From: Crotalaria pallida
Taxonomy: Eukaryota > Streptophyta > Magnoliopsida > Fabales > Fabaceae
Reading direction: 5' to 3'
Length of the DNA stretch: 64,000 nucleotides
Assembly (NCBI GenBank): GCA_037953625.1
Contig: CM075652.1
Location: 53,871,501 to 53,935,500 of the forward strand
Every line of letters starts with the position of its first letter. Positions within the stretch are counted from its first letter, which is position 1. The notes beneath the pieces were generated by a model, which saw only the letters and a list, made by a program, of their open reading frames with translations, had not been told where the DNA came from and ran no database searches. Made by a program: the position numbers and the translations under genes. Positions 12,352-27,454 of the stretch are shown piece by piece.

Positions 12352-13893
12352 GAATGGTATCAGAGCAATGTTTTATCTAAGTAACTGAATACATGGGAAA
12401 CATACTTCCTTGTGTGTCTTGTGTGCTAGTCTAGGATGATTAGAGATAGGAGTGCCGAGAGTATGTACGTGTTGTTTGGAAGGTGTCGGAGTTCGTTGTT
12501 GAATCCGAGGATTCGAATCCTATAGCAAGACCCAAACTTATCCTTTGGACTTACCATTCCTTGTTGGAACCCTGCTTTGTTGTGATTCCTTTTGCTTGGA
12601 ATGACCTTCCAGTTCTTGATTTGATTTGCCTACCTCATATTGCTTGTTACCCCAAATTGATCTCTAAAATAGTCTTGAACCTTCCTAATTTGATTAAACC
12701 CAAATTTGTGAATTCAGTTCATAAGCCTTCCCTATTGTCAAGACTGTTTGATCCCCAAATTTTTGGTGATGACTTATGCCAGTCAAACAGTTATCCCTGA
12801 ATTAAGAATAGATTGTGAGGTGTTGATTGGTTAGATTTACAATATCTGAGAGAAGAAAGGACTAGAAGGTATGAGTAAAGGAGATATAGTGGTCATAAGA
12901 TATGGGAATTGTGTCTTTTAAGTCTTAGGTTAAGAATGAAGGATCGTGTGAGTCGGTTAGAGCTAAGTGTGAGTGAAGGTGATTTGCCTGAAATCTTGGG
13001 CTAGGTGATGTCGAGGTAGTAGGAAGTCTAGGATAAGCCAGAAGAGTTGTGATCCTAGAATTAGAGTTAGAAGGAGTAAATGATGTGGCTTAATGTTAAT
13101 CGTTGGATGAACGAAGTGAAGACATATATGATTAGAACCCTTAAGTAATGACCAATGTTAGGACGGGTGATGAAAGTACGACGCTGAATTGTGGATTAGA
13201 AGAGCCCTGTAGGGAGTGAAGACTTTTAATTAGATAGGTAATCTTAGGATTTAAAGAACTTCAACGGATTTAGACTTTAAGGTGAAACTTGAAGGATGGG
13301 GAAGAAGTTATGAAGGTGGATTTTTGATGAAACCTAGGGTAATGATAGGATGAGTTTAGATCGGGTAAAGAGAAGTAGAGTAAGATAAATGGGGAGTAGT
13401 ACGGATGGGAAGTTGATGAGAGCCAAGTTCATGATTGTGGTTGAGACCTATGTTGATAAGGGTCATTAAAGTTGGGGAGTCGATGGAGACTAAAGTTTTA
13501 AGGTGACCTAACCAGGATGAAAACTTTTAGAAAACGGTAGTCAAGAAGAAGAGCCTTACAAATAGTGTCTTTGTTTAGAATGGCATAAGCATGACATTCC
13601 TTTTTCTGTTGCTATTTTTTTTCAGCAACCTTGAACACCCTTAAAACTTTAACCCGCTTAGCAAAGCCTTGTCGTCATACCCCATTGTATTTGATAATGG
13701 GATAACCCAACCGATTGCTTCGGTGGGAAATTCTTTCAAATCTTTCATGAGGACAGCGGATGAATAATGTGTCGCAACAGTCAGATCCTATGAGAATGAG
13801 GAAGAAGATTACTACAAGGAGCTACGCACTCTTGAAACAAGACAGTTCTGCACATCATTTCTCGAGGACGAGAAATCTTCAAGTTGGGGAGAC
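12352..13893 (+). other. Internal region of outer element O, first copy
   Basis: A 1,542-bp region between outer LTRs. It starts GAA followed by the primer binding site TGGTATCAGAGCA (12355-12367). It ends with a polypurine-like AAGTTGGGGAGAC directly before the next LTR (TGTAACATCCCGC at 13894); just upstream is CTCGAGGACGAGAAATC, a Tekay/Del-like 3' feature. No gag or pol motif is visible. An open frame at 12483-12800 has a GTG start and no recognisable domain; its identity in copy 2 reflects recent duplication, so I do not call it a gene. Confidence 0.78.
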
Positions 13894-16800
13894 TGTAACA
13901 TCCCGCATCTTCTGGACTCAAATAAATCAACGAGGTTTTATTTCAAAAGAATTTTTGAGAATTTAAGAAAGATTTTCAGAAAAATGTTCTAGCAAATGAT
14001 TTTCATTGAGTTTGAATTTATGAAAACCAAGCTGTGTTTTGTTATTTGAGGTTTCTTTTAGAAACGAATTTTCTTTTTATGTGATTTGAGGTTTTTAATA
14101 AATGGTTTCTTGGGAAGTTTTTGGTTTGTGTGAAAATCAGATTTTATTTTAAAGATAAGTTCATTTTGAAATTAAATTGATAACATGAATTGATTTCCTT
14201 TAAAGTTGTATCTTTGGAATTTTTGAAATATGAATATGTCTGTGTTGTGCAAGGAATTATATATGCAATTTAATTAGTAAAATTAAATGAAGGATATGCA
14301 TGAATTTTGTTAGAATATATGTGTGAATGGTGTATGTATGATGTGTGTGCCGTGTGTTTTGAGTGGAACATGATTGTGTGCATGATCAAATATGTGCATC
14401 ATCCCATGATTTCAAGCTATGTGAAAATAAATGAAATTATATGTGCATAATGTGTAGGTATGCCGTATGAAATCTAATGCCTAAAAGTATGGTATGTGTA
14501 TGAGCTACATGTATGCATGGTTCCATAATGATATTAAAAAAAAGGAAACTATAGGTGCATGTGTGTGCATGTGTTCGGCCGTGTGAGTGAGGAGAGGAAC
14601 CAAACTAAGTTGCCTTCCCTTAGCCATTAAGAAATAGAAAATGAGATGGAAAGAAAATAAAAGGTTTAGGTGGCAAGCAAATATGAGGCTTAGAGTGGTG
14701 AGTAAGTGAGCCTAGGGTAATGACTCATAGTGCCTAAGTGAAGACTTTCCTTTCCCTTTTGTCTTCCACGAAGAAGACCCCCATGCAACCTTAGAAGTAG
14801 ACCAAATGGCCTTTGTTTCTCTTTGACAAATTCCACCCCTTGTTTTGCTTTCATAAACCGTGTATGAGTGAGTGAGATAGCCTTAGTTCATTCTTCCACT
14901 TCTTCACATTTTCACCCACAAACTAAACACTTTAGTCCAAGAGCACATCAAGCTCTTGAGACCCATGGAAAAGGGAGCATGGCCGAGAGGAGGAAAAGAG
15001 AAAATAAGTGAAAATCCAAACCTCCCATAACCCAAACACCTTTGATTCCTTTATTCCAACACCTTCTTCTTCATAGATCAATAAGTAAACCCAACCCTTA
15101 ACCATAAGAAGAAGAGGCCGAAGCAACCTTAGGAAGAAAGGAGAGAGTTGGAGCTTGAAGATTAGAGTTTTATTTAAGGTAGTTGTTAGGGAAACTTCAA
15201 TGTAATGATTTTAGTTTTGATCTTGTAATGGACCTTGTTTCAATTCAAATTTTTATGATGCATGTATTTGTGTTCCTATGATCTTGAAGTTTAATCACCT
15301 TGCATGTTATTTTTATGTGTTGATCTTGAATCTTTTTGCTTGAAAGTTTTGATCTTCAAACTTATGAGTTTTCTTCTTCATGCTTGCAAATTGTGTTTGA
15401 GCTTATGTAATTGCTTGATTTCTTTTGCATGTTTTGATCTATGATTAATCCTTGAAAAGCATGAAGTTTGAACTTGGCATGTCACTTAAATTGTGAAGTC
15501 TTAATTCTCTTTTGATGCATGCTACCATTTTAAAAAGAAAATTATGATAATAAGTGTTAAAAGTGATTTTTGGTACAAAAAGGGATTTTCAACCAAATTT
15601 TGTGTGTGATGATGATTCCTTGATGTTTGGTAATTGTTGTCTTAAAGTGTGCATATGAAAATAAAACTCAAAAGCCTTATCCTTTGTGCATGGTGTTATT
15701 CGGCCAAACCTAGGAAGATAGGAAATCATGTTTAATCTTGATTATTAGTTACATGCATGTTAAAACCTATGTGATATAAAGATTTTTGATATGACCCATG
15801 ATTTTATTATGATAAAGAAATAAAATTAACATTTGATGAATTGTGTATGGAGCTCACGGTTTTTCCTTGATGAGTATTAAAGTTTATTTATTTTGTTTTG
15901 CATGTGTGTTCTATGGATAGACCTATGGATTTTAAGTGTAAGAAGGTCTAAATTTTTGATTGAAAACCTAAAAAGTGATTTTGGGTTCCATTCGGTTTTA
16001 GGAACAAGTTTTACTCAAGCTATTTTTATTTCCTTGGGTGATTATTGTTTGATTTTAACTTGGATAAATAGTTGATGCATGACTATATTGTTGAAAATTG
16101 AGTTGCTTTTCTTATGTTTCATTCGGTTTGGTTAAGAAATAAAAGAAATAAATTAATTTTCATTTGCATGTTAATTTAGGGCTAAAGCTAATTGATTTGA
16201 AAGATGCTAACATGAATTTAATTGAAGATATTCCTTTTTTTTTATAATTGTTTCGGGTATAATGTTTAAAGTAGGATAATACGTTCGAAAGTTATTTCCC
16301 ATATGTGCATGCTTTGTACGTGTGTTTGAAAGTGTGAATATAGCCTTATCCTATCTAGAAGGGATTCGGCCATGCATAGAAAATAATAAGAGTTGTGTTT
16401 GATTTTGTTTTATGTGCATGAATGGTGAATGATTTGTAATATTATATTTGTTTGTGTGTGAATGATTTAAGTGTTTAATAACTCTAAAAAGGTTTTTGAT
16501 TTAATTTTGTTTTATTTTCTTCGATTTGGTTTTTAAGAAAATAAAGTAAGAAGAATGATTTGATTAATTGAAAAACATTGTTTTGAAAAGATTTTCATAT
16601 GATCTCTAAAGAACCTTGTTTTAATTCAAAAGATGTTTTATAAACTCACTATGTTTTTAACAAGTGTTTGAAAAGAATTTTCTGAAAGTTTTTATCTTCC
16701 TTAAAGGAATGTTTTACTCGATTTTAATTATGAGAAACCTAAAAAAATTGGTTTCAAAAGTGTTAAGAGGAAACAAATACCTGGTTTTCAAATGAAAAGT

Positions 16801-18224
16801 TTTATAAGTTGCTTGTTTCAAGAGAATTGAATAAGAATGATTTTAATAAGAGGGAAATATTTGAGTTCCAGTAAAGATCGGGAAGCGGTTACGAACGTCG
16901 CAATGGAGACTAAGGAGCGCTTCGAAGATCGTCATCGATTGAGGTGAGAGAGAAGTTTCCCCCAAACACCGTGGTCTTTAGGTAACTTATTAAGTGTTTC
17001 GACCATCTCAAAAGTCGAAACTTAGTGGTTCTGAGTCAGTAGCACGGTGGCAATTGTTTGATTGTGTGGCCACTCGTGTGAAGGAGACAAAGACCACGTG
17101 AAATTAGGTAATGTTTATATGTGATGATGTGTGAATGCTAGTATACTGTTGTTTGTTTATTTGACGAAATTATTAGACATGATAAGATTGAAAACGTGAA
17201 TAATGATGAGTAAGAACAATGAAGGAAATGTGAGATAAAGTTGAGAAAGATGTTGAGATGTTGTGAAAGTTGTAATCGCTAAATGAGTAAGGACTGATGA
17301 TATGATGTGGTCGAGCCAGAGCTGGGAAAAGTGATGATAATGTGTTGTGTGTAACACCTAGGATTTATACCCATAATTCCCCTTATAATAAAATACGGAC
17401 TTGAAAAATTTCTTTTTATTACAATAAAATCAACCGTCAAACGGACGGAGTTTTGTTTGTTTTTAGGACTATTCCCAAAATTTAACCTGCGATAAATAGT
17501 TTCATATAAACAATTAATAGCCAGCAGAGCTTCAGATTATAACAGAGACATCAAATATTCAGAGTTCAGCGGAAAGTACAAAGTTTGATCGTTAAAAAAC
17601 TAAAACATAAAATTTTCTCAAAACAAAACATCCTAAGCCTCACTGAAAAATATTTATAACAAATTTACGTCAAAAATAGTGTAGGAGGCTTAGGTTCATA
17701 ATATCCACCCAATCCCATAATATCCCTACTCTCCCTGTAAGGGAAAGTACTCCTGCTCGGCCGGGGGCTGTGCCAACTCAATCTCCGTACCTGAAAATGT
17801 AAGGGAGTGAGCATTGCACATGAAATAGAAAGAAGTTTCTAACTAGGCATAACAACCCACTAGGTCAAACACAATTAGCAATTAAAGCATATATTCACAT
17901 ACTGCACACCATATTCATTTCATCATTTCCATATTCATTATTTACTCTACATTTCCATTTTCATTATTCATTTCAATATCCATTTTCATTATTCATTTCA
18001 ATACCCATTTTCGTTATTCATTCCATTTCATTCTTTACGATGCATCACACACCATTGTTCTTCACCTCCACACTGGAAGGTACCTCATACATTTCTTTAT
18101 TTAAATTAGGTTTCCCCCAGGTCAGAGGTCAACACATTTTAACATTTTATTCATTTCGTGTCCCTCAGGTCAGAGGTCAACACAGTTTAACATCTTATTC
18201 TTAAAAATACATTTCGCGCCATTG

Positions 18225-18698
18225 TACTTCACCTCCACACCGGAAGGTACCTCATACAATGTGGCCTAGGGATACTTCACCTCCACACCGGAAGGTACCT
18301 CATATCGTTGTACTTCACATCCACACCGGAAGGTACCTCATATCGTTGTACTTCACATCCACACCGGAAGGTACCTCATACAAGTTGGCCTGCAGGTACT
18401 TCCCCTCCACACCGGAAGGTACCTCATACCATCGTACTTCACCTCCACACCGGAAGGTACCTCATACATTGTGGCCTAGGGATACTTCACCTCCACACCG
18501 AAAGGTACCTCATACAAGTTGGCCTGCAGGTACTTCACCTCCACACCGGAAGGTACCTCATACCATCGTACTTCACCTCCACACCGGAAGGTACCTCATA
18601 CATTTGGCCTATGGGTACTTCACCTCCACACCGGAAGGTACCTCATACAATTTGGCCGGTGGGTACTTCACCTCCACACCGGAAGGTACCTCATACAA
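18225..18698. repeat. Minisatellite array in N2 left LTR
   Basis: About 11 cores of the same 31-bp unit. Diagnostic variants (two cores with CTTCACATCC, one with CTTCCCCTCC, one with CACCGAAAGG, and an upstream GTTTCCCCCAGG) are shared with the N3 left LTR at 33328-33801 but not with N1 or the N2 right LTR. Confidence 0.88.
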
Positions 18699-21600
18699 CC
18701 ACCAAAATTATACTTTTAACATCATTCTAATTATTTGGTGCCTCAAATCAGAGGCCAAGAATTTTACACTTTCTCATCCAATCAATCACAGCACATTTAA
18801 TCATAACAAGCCACAAGTCAATACATAATCATTCATATATTACCTTTATTCATTTCCTTTCTCAACCATCATTATCTTTCACATTGTATTCTAATTTATA
18901 ACCCAACATTTGAATTGCCCTTCATTTTTAGTTTACATATATCATCTTTTACTCTTGTTTGCACTTAATCATTTTATTCCCTTTTTCCTATTTTCACATT
19001 TCAACTCATAAGATACGACCCTTGTACACAATTGTTAATACTTAATATTTATTCTCATTTAGCATTTAGACACAACTACACACCTTCATCACATATGGAC
19101 ATTTTCATCCCATCTTCTTCCTATGTCAATTTCCTCCACAACACATATATATAATAGCTACAGTAATTGATTACCATTTAATTCACAACTTTACAAATAA
19201 AACCAAAATCATAGAAATCGTTCATATCCTCTTTCCTACCATGTTACCAAAATATTCTTGTACTTCATTATCATCATTAACAAAATTTCATTTAGCAAAT
19301 TATTCATTCTCAAAATAGTGGGTTTCCTTTTCCTAATCTTAACATCAAATCATCATGCATATTCAATTAATTAATATTGTATATTCAATATCCTAGGGAT
19401 TTATAATCTAGTTTTCTCCCCTAACACATAACCCTAACAAGCATTATATACTAACGAGACCCAACTTCCTAGGACAAGGCAAAGCTCACTATATCCACCC
19501 CCTTACCTCAAATACTCAGAGATAAGAAGATTCCAAATGCCCTATGCTTGAGTTTTGCCCACCAATAAGATACCAAACTCCAAGATTAGGATAGAACCTA
19601 AAATAGAGAGCCATAAAAGAGAGGGATTATCATTTGTGTCATGATTCAAACCAAGAATCAAATAAAAATAGAGTTTCTAATGCCTAGTGTTGAAAAACCA
19701 CCATCAATGGTAGAGAGAGAGAAAAACGAGTTTTGTAAGGAAAGGAGAGGAACCCACCCACCATCACTTACTTGAAGGTGATAATAACACTCCTTGATGA
19801 TGGAAGGAGTGCCACACACTTGATTCTTGGCCAAATGGAAGTGAGAGAAACTTGAACCCTAGAGGAGAGAGAAAGCACGAATTTAGAGAGGGAAAGAAGA
19901 AATCAAAGCTTAAACATTTACCTTGAGATGAGAAAGAAGAAATTACAATGATAGGGATGCAAGGATCACTTGTTCTTGGTTGATCTTGAGGAAAGAAAAT
20001 GAAACCCCTATGAGGAAGAGAGGGGAGCTCGTGAGTTGAGTGAGAGGAAGAAGAGGAAGGGTTTGTGAGAGAGAAGTGAGTGAAAAAGGGAGGGTATTAT
20101 GTTTAATGGTGAAGGAGAATGAGTGGATGTGATTAAAAGCCCAAAATAAAGATGCTCTTTGTGTGGAGGAGAGTGCATCACGTGCATTCTCTTTCTCTTT
20201 TTTTTTTTGTACAGACCCTAAAATAATCGATTATCTTGACCTGATAATCGATTATTCCTTCAATGCAACATTTTTCAGTACATTTATCAGAGCCTAAATA
20301 ATCGATTAACCCCCTAAATATAATCGATTATTACTCAAAATAATCGATTACTTTACCCTTGTAATCGATTAAATTGCTGCAACATCTTAAGTGCTTCCAC
20401 CAGAGGCCTTATAATCGATTACTGCCCTGTAGAATAATCGATTACTTCAGTGAAAAGTTATATTTTGAGGATTTTTCTAACTCCAATTCCTTTCCTTAGG
20501 CTCAATACTCATTTAGGGTTGGATTGATACCCAAAACCTTCCCCAAATCTTGGAAATTCATCCTAAATATTTAGCATAATCCATATTATGCTTGAATTAA
20601 AATTAGGGATGTTACAATTCTCCCCCACTTATTGGAATTTCGTCCCCGAAATTCCGTTAAGTTCAGTCCATGGAGAATCGTCCCCAATGGTAGGGCTTGC
20701 GGTTTCCTATCTTTACTTTCCTTCGTTTTCTTCCGTCAACTTCTCGGTTCGCCCTAAACTAACCGGAATTTAACTTAGATTAAGGACTACTCCCCCACTT
20801 AGCGCCGACATACCAGATTACATCCAATGCTAAAAGATACGGAACGGATTCGGATCCAATTCTGATAGTATTACAATTAACTTTGAGGCAGGAGTTGTAA
20901 GGACTAGATATAGAAAACTCAAAATGCTTAACATTCCAGCATGGATTTAGGATCTTTCCCTGAAGAGATGCCCCAAAGTTATGGCATGCGAAGATTCTTA
21001 TAGAATATAACTCCTTAGAGTTTGACTCTTACAAAGATCGACTAGCACCGATAGGATTTAGAGCTTTCCAAAAACAACAGGTATTCAGAAACGAGAAACT
21101 CTTCCAATGCTTAGTTGATTAGAGCAAACATAACTCCTACTAAATTCTCACAATCAACTTCTTCCATGAATCAATTAAAAAGAATAGGAAGAAAGAGGTC
21201 CACATTATTTCCAACATTTACCCAACTACCAAAGGTGAAGGGTACGACAACTTCCCGTTGGCTGGGTCAATTATCAAGATTGGTTGGTTTTGACGCAGGG
21301 ATTTACAAATTTGACAAAACAGGCTATTCTTACGAATGGTTATCTAAGAACTAGGAAAAGATTCGAAGCAACTGCCAAATTGCTTCAAGATTGGTTTAGT
21401 TGATATGATGGTTAGGAATAATTCCTGGAGAGTTTTCTTAACTCATCCAAGGGATTAGCACTTAGCTATACTACTTTGGAAAAAGTAGTATACACCAAGA
21501 CTTCCTTTCTTTAGAACTATCTTCTATCTATTCTCTAACTCTATATGAAGCTCTTAAACAAATGTTTCTGGGTTAGGTTGACTTCACTTACAAGAATTAT

Positions 21601-22981
21601 TTTCCTTGGAAGTCACTACTTTGGTTGCCTACTTTCACTGGATAGGTTACAATGATAGCATTTATTGATAGATGCAAGAATTGAGGTGATCAATCCCAAC
21701 CTCACGTCTACCAACAACACATCACTGTCAGGTTCTGTCAATGATGTCATTATTTAACAAATGCAAGGATTAGAGTGATCAATTCTAACCTCACATTACG
21801 TCAAATAACAACATCCCAACATAGTATTGGTCACTTGATACTAGAATTCTCAGACTTAAGAATTCTCTCTAAGGTCTTTCATATGTCATCTATAAGAACA
21901 GGATTGAATTTGGAGAGGCAGATATCCAACATGTTTTTAAACAATTATATACCAGTAAGACTCAATTACTAAAGGTATACATAGCACTATAATTATCCTA
22001 TTATAATCTTAGACTAATACTATGAGCATCAATTACTCGCTGGGTGAGTAATCATTTGGAGTATGCATAACTCCATGGCCGAGGTGAAACTGCTCTGATA
22101 CCATAAATGTAACACCTAGGATTTATACCCATAATTCCCCTTATAATAAAATACGGACTTGAAAAATTTCTTTTTATTACAATAAAATCAACCGTCAAAC
22201 GGACGGAGTTTTGTTTGTTTTTAGGACTATTCCCAAAATTTAACCTGCGATAAATAGTTTCATATAAACAATTAATAGCCAGCAGGGCTTCAAATTATAA
22301 CAGAGACATCAAATATTCAGAGTTCAGAGGAAAGTACAAAGTTTGATCGTTAAAAAACTAAAACATAAAATTTTATCAAAACAAAACATCCTAAGCCTCA
22401 CTGAAAAATATTTATAACAAATTTACGTCAAAAATAGTGTAGGAGGCTTAGGTTCATAATATCCACCCAATCCCATAATATCCCTACTCTCCCTGTAAGG
22501 GAAAGTACTCCTGCTCGGCCGGGGGTTGTGCCAACTCAATCTCCGTACCTGAAAATGTAAGGGAGTGAGCATTGCACATGAAATAGAAAGCAGTTTCTAA
22601 CTAGGCATAACAACCCACTAGGTCAAACACAATTAGCAATTAAAGCATATATTCACATACTGCACACCATATTCATTTCATCATTTCCATATTCATTATT
22701 TACTCTACATTTCCATTTTCATTATTCATTTCAATATCCATTTTCATTATTCATTTCAATACCCATTTTCGTTATTCATTCCATTTCATTCTTTACGATG
22801 CATCACACACCATTGTTCTTCACCTCCACACTGGAAGGTACCTCATACATTTCTTTATTTAAATTAGGTGTCCCTCAGGTCAGAGGTCAACACATTTTAA
22901 CATTTTATTCATTTCGTGCCCCTCAGGTCAGAGGTCAACACAGTTTAACATCTTATTCTTAAAAATACATTTCGCGCCATT

Positions 22982-23416
22982 GTACTTCACCTCCACACCG
23001 GAAGGTACCTCATACAATGTGGCCTAGGGATACTTCACCTCCACACCGGAAGGTACCTCATACAAGTTGGCCTGCAGGTACTTCACCTCCACACCGGAAG
23101 GTACCTCATACCATCGTACTTCACCTCCACACCGGAAGGTACCTCATACATTGTGGCCTAGGGATACTTGACCTCCACACCGGAAGGTACCTCATACAAG
23201 TTGGCCTGCAGGTACTTCACCTCCACACCGGAAGATACCTCATACCATCGTACTTCACCTCCACACCGGAAGGTACCTCATACATTTGGCCTATGGGTAC
23301 TTCACCTCCACACCGGAAGGTACCTCATACCATCGTACTTCACCTCCACACCGGAAGGTACCTCATACAATTTGGCCGGTGGGTACTTCACCTCCACACC
23401 GGAAGGTACCTCATAC
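22982..23416. repeat. Minisatellite array in N2 right LTR
   Basis: About 10 cores with the same alternation of short and long spacers; one core has CTTGACCTCC and one has GGAAGATACC. It is shorter than its partner array at 18225-18698, showing gain or loss of units between the two LTRs of one element. Confidence 0.88.
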
Positions 23417-26400
23417 AACCACCAAAATTATACTTTTAACATCATTCTAATTATTTGGTGCCTCAAATCAGAGGCCAAGAATTTTACACTTTCTCATCCA
23501 ATCAATCACAGCACATTTAATCATAACAAGCCACAAGTCAATACATAATCATTCATATATTACCTTTATTCATTTCCTTTCTCAACCATCATTATCTTTC
23601 ACATTGTATTCTAATTTATAACCCAACATTTGAATTGCCCTTCATTTTTAGTTTACATATATCATCTTTTACTCTTGTTTGCACTTAATCATTTTATTCC
23701 CTTTTTCCTATTTTCACATTTCAACTCATAAGATACGACCCTTGTACACAATTGTTAATACTTAATATTTATTCTCATTTAGCATTTAGACACAACTACA
23801 CACCTTCATCACATATGGACATTTTCATCCCATCTTCTTCCTATGTCAATTTCCTCCACAACACATATATATAATAGCTACAGTAATTGATTACCATTTA
23901 ATTCACAACTTTACAAATAAAACCAAAATCATAGAAATCGTTCATATCCTCTTTCCTACCATGTTACCAAAATCTTCTTGTACTTCATTATCATCATTAA
24001 CAAAATTTCATTTAGCAAATTATGCATTCTCAAAATAGTGGGTTTCCTTTTCCTAATCTTAACATCAAATCATCATGCATATTCAATTAATTAATATTGT
24101 ATATTCAATATCCTAGGGATTTATAATCTAGTTTTCTCCCCTAACACATAACCCTAACAAGCATTATATACTAACTAGACCCAACTTCCTAGAACAAGGC
24201 AAAGCTCACTATATCCACCCCCTTACCTCAAATACTCAGAGATAAGAAGATTCCAAATGCCCTATGCTTGAGTTTTGCCCACCAATAAGATACCAAACTC
24301 CAAGATTAGGATAGAACCTAAAATAGAGAGCCATAAAAGAGAGGGATTATCATTTGTGTCATGATTCAAACCAAGAATCAAATAAAAATAGAGTTTCTAA
24401 TGCCTAGTGTTGAAAAACCACCATCAATGGTAGAGAGAGAGAAAAACGAGTTTTGTAAGGAAAGGAGAGGAACCCACCCACCATCACTTACTTGAAGGTG
24501 ATAATAACACTCCTTGATGATGGAAGGAATGCCACACACTTGATTCTTGGCCAAATGGAAGTGAGAGAAACTTGAACCCTAGAGGAGAGAGAAAGCACGA
24601 ATTTAGAGAGGGAAAGAAGAAATCAAAGCTTAAACATTTACCTTGAGATGAGAAAGAAGAAATTACAATGATAGGGATGCAAGGATCACTTGTTCTTGGT
24701 TGATCTTGAGGAAAGAAAATGAAACCCCTATGAGGAAGAGAGGGGAGCTCGTGAGTTGAGTGAGAGGAAGAAGAGGAAGGGTTTGTGAGAGAGAAGTGAG
24801 TGAAAAAGGGAGGGTATTATGTTTAATGGTGAAGGAGAATGAGTGGATGTGATTAAAAGCCCAAAATAAAGATGCTCTTTGTGTGGAGGAGAGTGCATCA
24901 TGTGCATTCTCTTTCTCTTTTTTTTTTTGTACAGACCCTAAAATAATCGATTATCTTGACCTGATAATCGATTATTCCTTCAATGCAACATTTTTTAGTA
25001 CATTTATCAGAGCCTAAATAATCGATTAACCCCCTAAATATAATCGATTATTACTCAAAATAATCGATTACTTTACCCTTGTAATCGATTAAATTGCTGC
25101 AACATCTTAAGTGCTTCCACCAGAGGCCTTATAATCGATTACTGCCCTATAGAATAATCGATTACTTCAGTGAAAAGTTATATTTTGAGGATTTTTCTAA
25201 CTCCAATTCCTTTCCTTAGGCTCAATACTCATTTAGGGTTGGATTGATACCCAAAACCTTCCCCAAATCTTGGAAATTCTTCCTAAATATTTAGCATAAT
25301 CCATATTATGCTTGAATTAAAATTTGGGATGTTACAATGTGAGCGGAGCGGGGCTCCCTTCTGTTTTTGGTTTTAGTCTGGGACTAGTGTTGAGTTGAGC
25401 TTGCTCCTCCATTAGTGCTCAGCAAGTTTTTATTTTTGGGAAGAAGCTTAATGTTGAGTTGAGCTTGCTCCTCCATTAACACTCACCCAAAAATATGGTT
25501 TTTGGAAACGATTTTTGAAAAGATCGTGAAAGCAATTTTGAAAAAGGTTTAGGAAACAATCTTTTGAAAAGATTTTTGTAAAAAGATAATTTTGAGAAAT
25601 GTTTATGAAAACAAGATTTTTGAAAAGGAAGTTTTTTTTAAAAAAAAAGGAATCCTTTTGAGAATGTTTTGGGAAGGAGATTTTCAAAAAGTTTTTGAAA
25701 AGAGATTGAGGAGAAAGTTTTCATGAAAAGTTTTGTGAGTTGAGATTTTGAGGAAGAGAATGATATGATATTTTGAGAGAAGGAGTTGAAAGGAAGTTGT
25801 TAAAGGAAGTTGTGGAATGAGATGTAAGTGGTTGATGTGAATCCCAGCTCTGTGCTCTGACAAGAAAAGATTGTGCAAAGATAGCGATCGGGACTCACTG
25901 AAGGGATGTACGAAGGGCGAGCCGATCATTAGGCTAATTAAAAGAGTTAAAAGACTTTTAAAAGACATGAACATACATGGTGAGGCATGAGAGTGCGAAG
26001 TAGTGGAGAGGAAGATACTCCGGAGTATCTGCGGATATTCGGGTTGTGATTGCAATAGGGGAGGGTAAGGACGGTGTTACGTCAAGAAGCCTTGAGTGCT
26101 ATTCTAGGTGGAACGAATTCCACATGTGGTACGGGCAAGCCGGTCCTATGCCGTGGTGAGTTCTGCACTCGAGACTAGACTAGTACTGTCGCCCCCTATG
26201 GCAATTCGAGAACAATGAGAGGGATAGGAGTGGGGCATCTTGTTTGCCACTGCGAGGTAGTGTGCCATGTTTATTGTGAGTTGATTGAGGCAGAGTCCTC
26301 CTGGCCTGGGGCCATTTGTGTTGAGACAGCTGTCGTGCCCGCACGGTAAAGGTCCTGTACTCTTGTTTGCTTCCGACTAGGTTGGGTGGATGACCGAGGA

Positions 26401-27454
26401 GATGTAGACGTGTGTGCTAACTTTGAGAACGACCCTCCTCAATGATGATTAAATTCCCTGCATCATTGATGGATATGAATTCATAAAACTTAAATAAGAA
26501 AAGATAACTTGTATTGTAAGGTAAATAATTTTTAAGCGACTGTACGGAAAAGAGGATGAGATGTTGTGGTGATGAAATCAGAGCGCGCAACGGAAGCAAT
26601 TTGTGAAATGCGAGGTGAATTCGCATAATGTATTAAGTAATGAAAGATTAGTGGAATAAGGCTAGTTTTCATGAGAGTACGTGTGAGTACTCTTTGTGTT
26701 GCTTGTTTGTATGGTTTGTCTATCTTAATATCTTGCCTATTGTAATTCCACATCGTTGGCATAACATGCTTGGGAATACTTACTCTCTCGAGTTCTTTTG
26801 TTCTGTACGCTTGTTGTCGCGATGTCTATCCCCTTAGTCTATGGACCCTGTCGGGTGCACGCATTACGTTTGAGGCGAAGGAAGATGGGAAGTAACGTGA
26901 AGACATCAAGGTTGGTGGGCTAGTGGATCGCCATAGTGGACACCCGATGCCTTGCTTATACACAAGAACGGGACGAAGATGTAGTTGCTTGGAGGTGGAC
27001 GTGATTGAGGTCGACTCTAGTGAGGCAATTCTCCGTGGACCTCTGCCTTCAGTTCAATGGGCCTGGTGGTAGTCTTTCATTTTCCCGGAAGTAAGTTGAT
27101 TTCCATTCATTTACTTAGTGTCATTGCAATACCATGATGTAACCCCAAGCTTGTGAACGAAATCTATTGTAGCAAACATCATTGCTCTTGAATGAGAAAA
27201 GAAACGGGCCATGATAATTGAGTTGAGAAGGATTAGGTTGCAAAGCGTAGTGTTGGTAACACTTCGGTTTGGAACTTGAACTCTAGCATGACGTACGAGA
27301 ACACTCTTTGATTGTAAAGAAGTTTTTGGAAAAACGTATTGGTTCTCATACTCATGCTACTCAACTATGTTACATGTATGTTTAAAAAAAATAATTGGCC
27401 CTAATTTTCACTTAAATTGACTATGGTTTCAAGTTGCCAAATCGGGGTGTTACA

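Larger units (their letters stand above)
17350..25336 (-). mobile_element. Inner LTR retrotransposon N2, complete, non-autonomous
   Basis: The second copy of the inner element: LTRs 17350-20616 (3,267 bp) and 22108-25336 (3,229 bp), internal region 20617-22107 (1,491 bp, the same length as in N1). It is flanked by TTGTG (17345-17349) and ATGTG (25337-25341); the left duplication has one change from N1. PBS and polypurine tract are as in N1. A stop after YEWLSKN (about 21352) shortens the antisense ORF relative to N1, which argues against that ORF being a gene. Confidence 0.87.
13894..27454 (+). mobile_element. Outer element O, LTR copy O2, complete, with inner element N2
   Basis: This is the middle LTR of the array. 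It begins TGTAACATCCCGC directly after the polypurine tract and ends GGGGTGTTACA directly before GAA plus a primer binding site (27458-27470). It therefore serves as 3' LTR of the left unit and 5' LTR of the right unit. Without the inner element (17350-25336) and one 5-bp duplication the LTR is about 5,569 bp. The part at 13894-15727 is the section missing from O1. I see no gene in it; ORFs such as 14932-15126 (minus) are unsupported. Confidence 0.83.

Noticed and set aside
12483..12800. 105-codon open frame identical in both O internal regions (also 27586-27903)
   Set aside because: It starts with GTG, shows no domain, and identity is expected from the recent 15.1 kb duplication.
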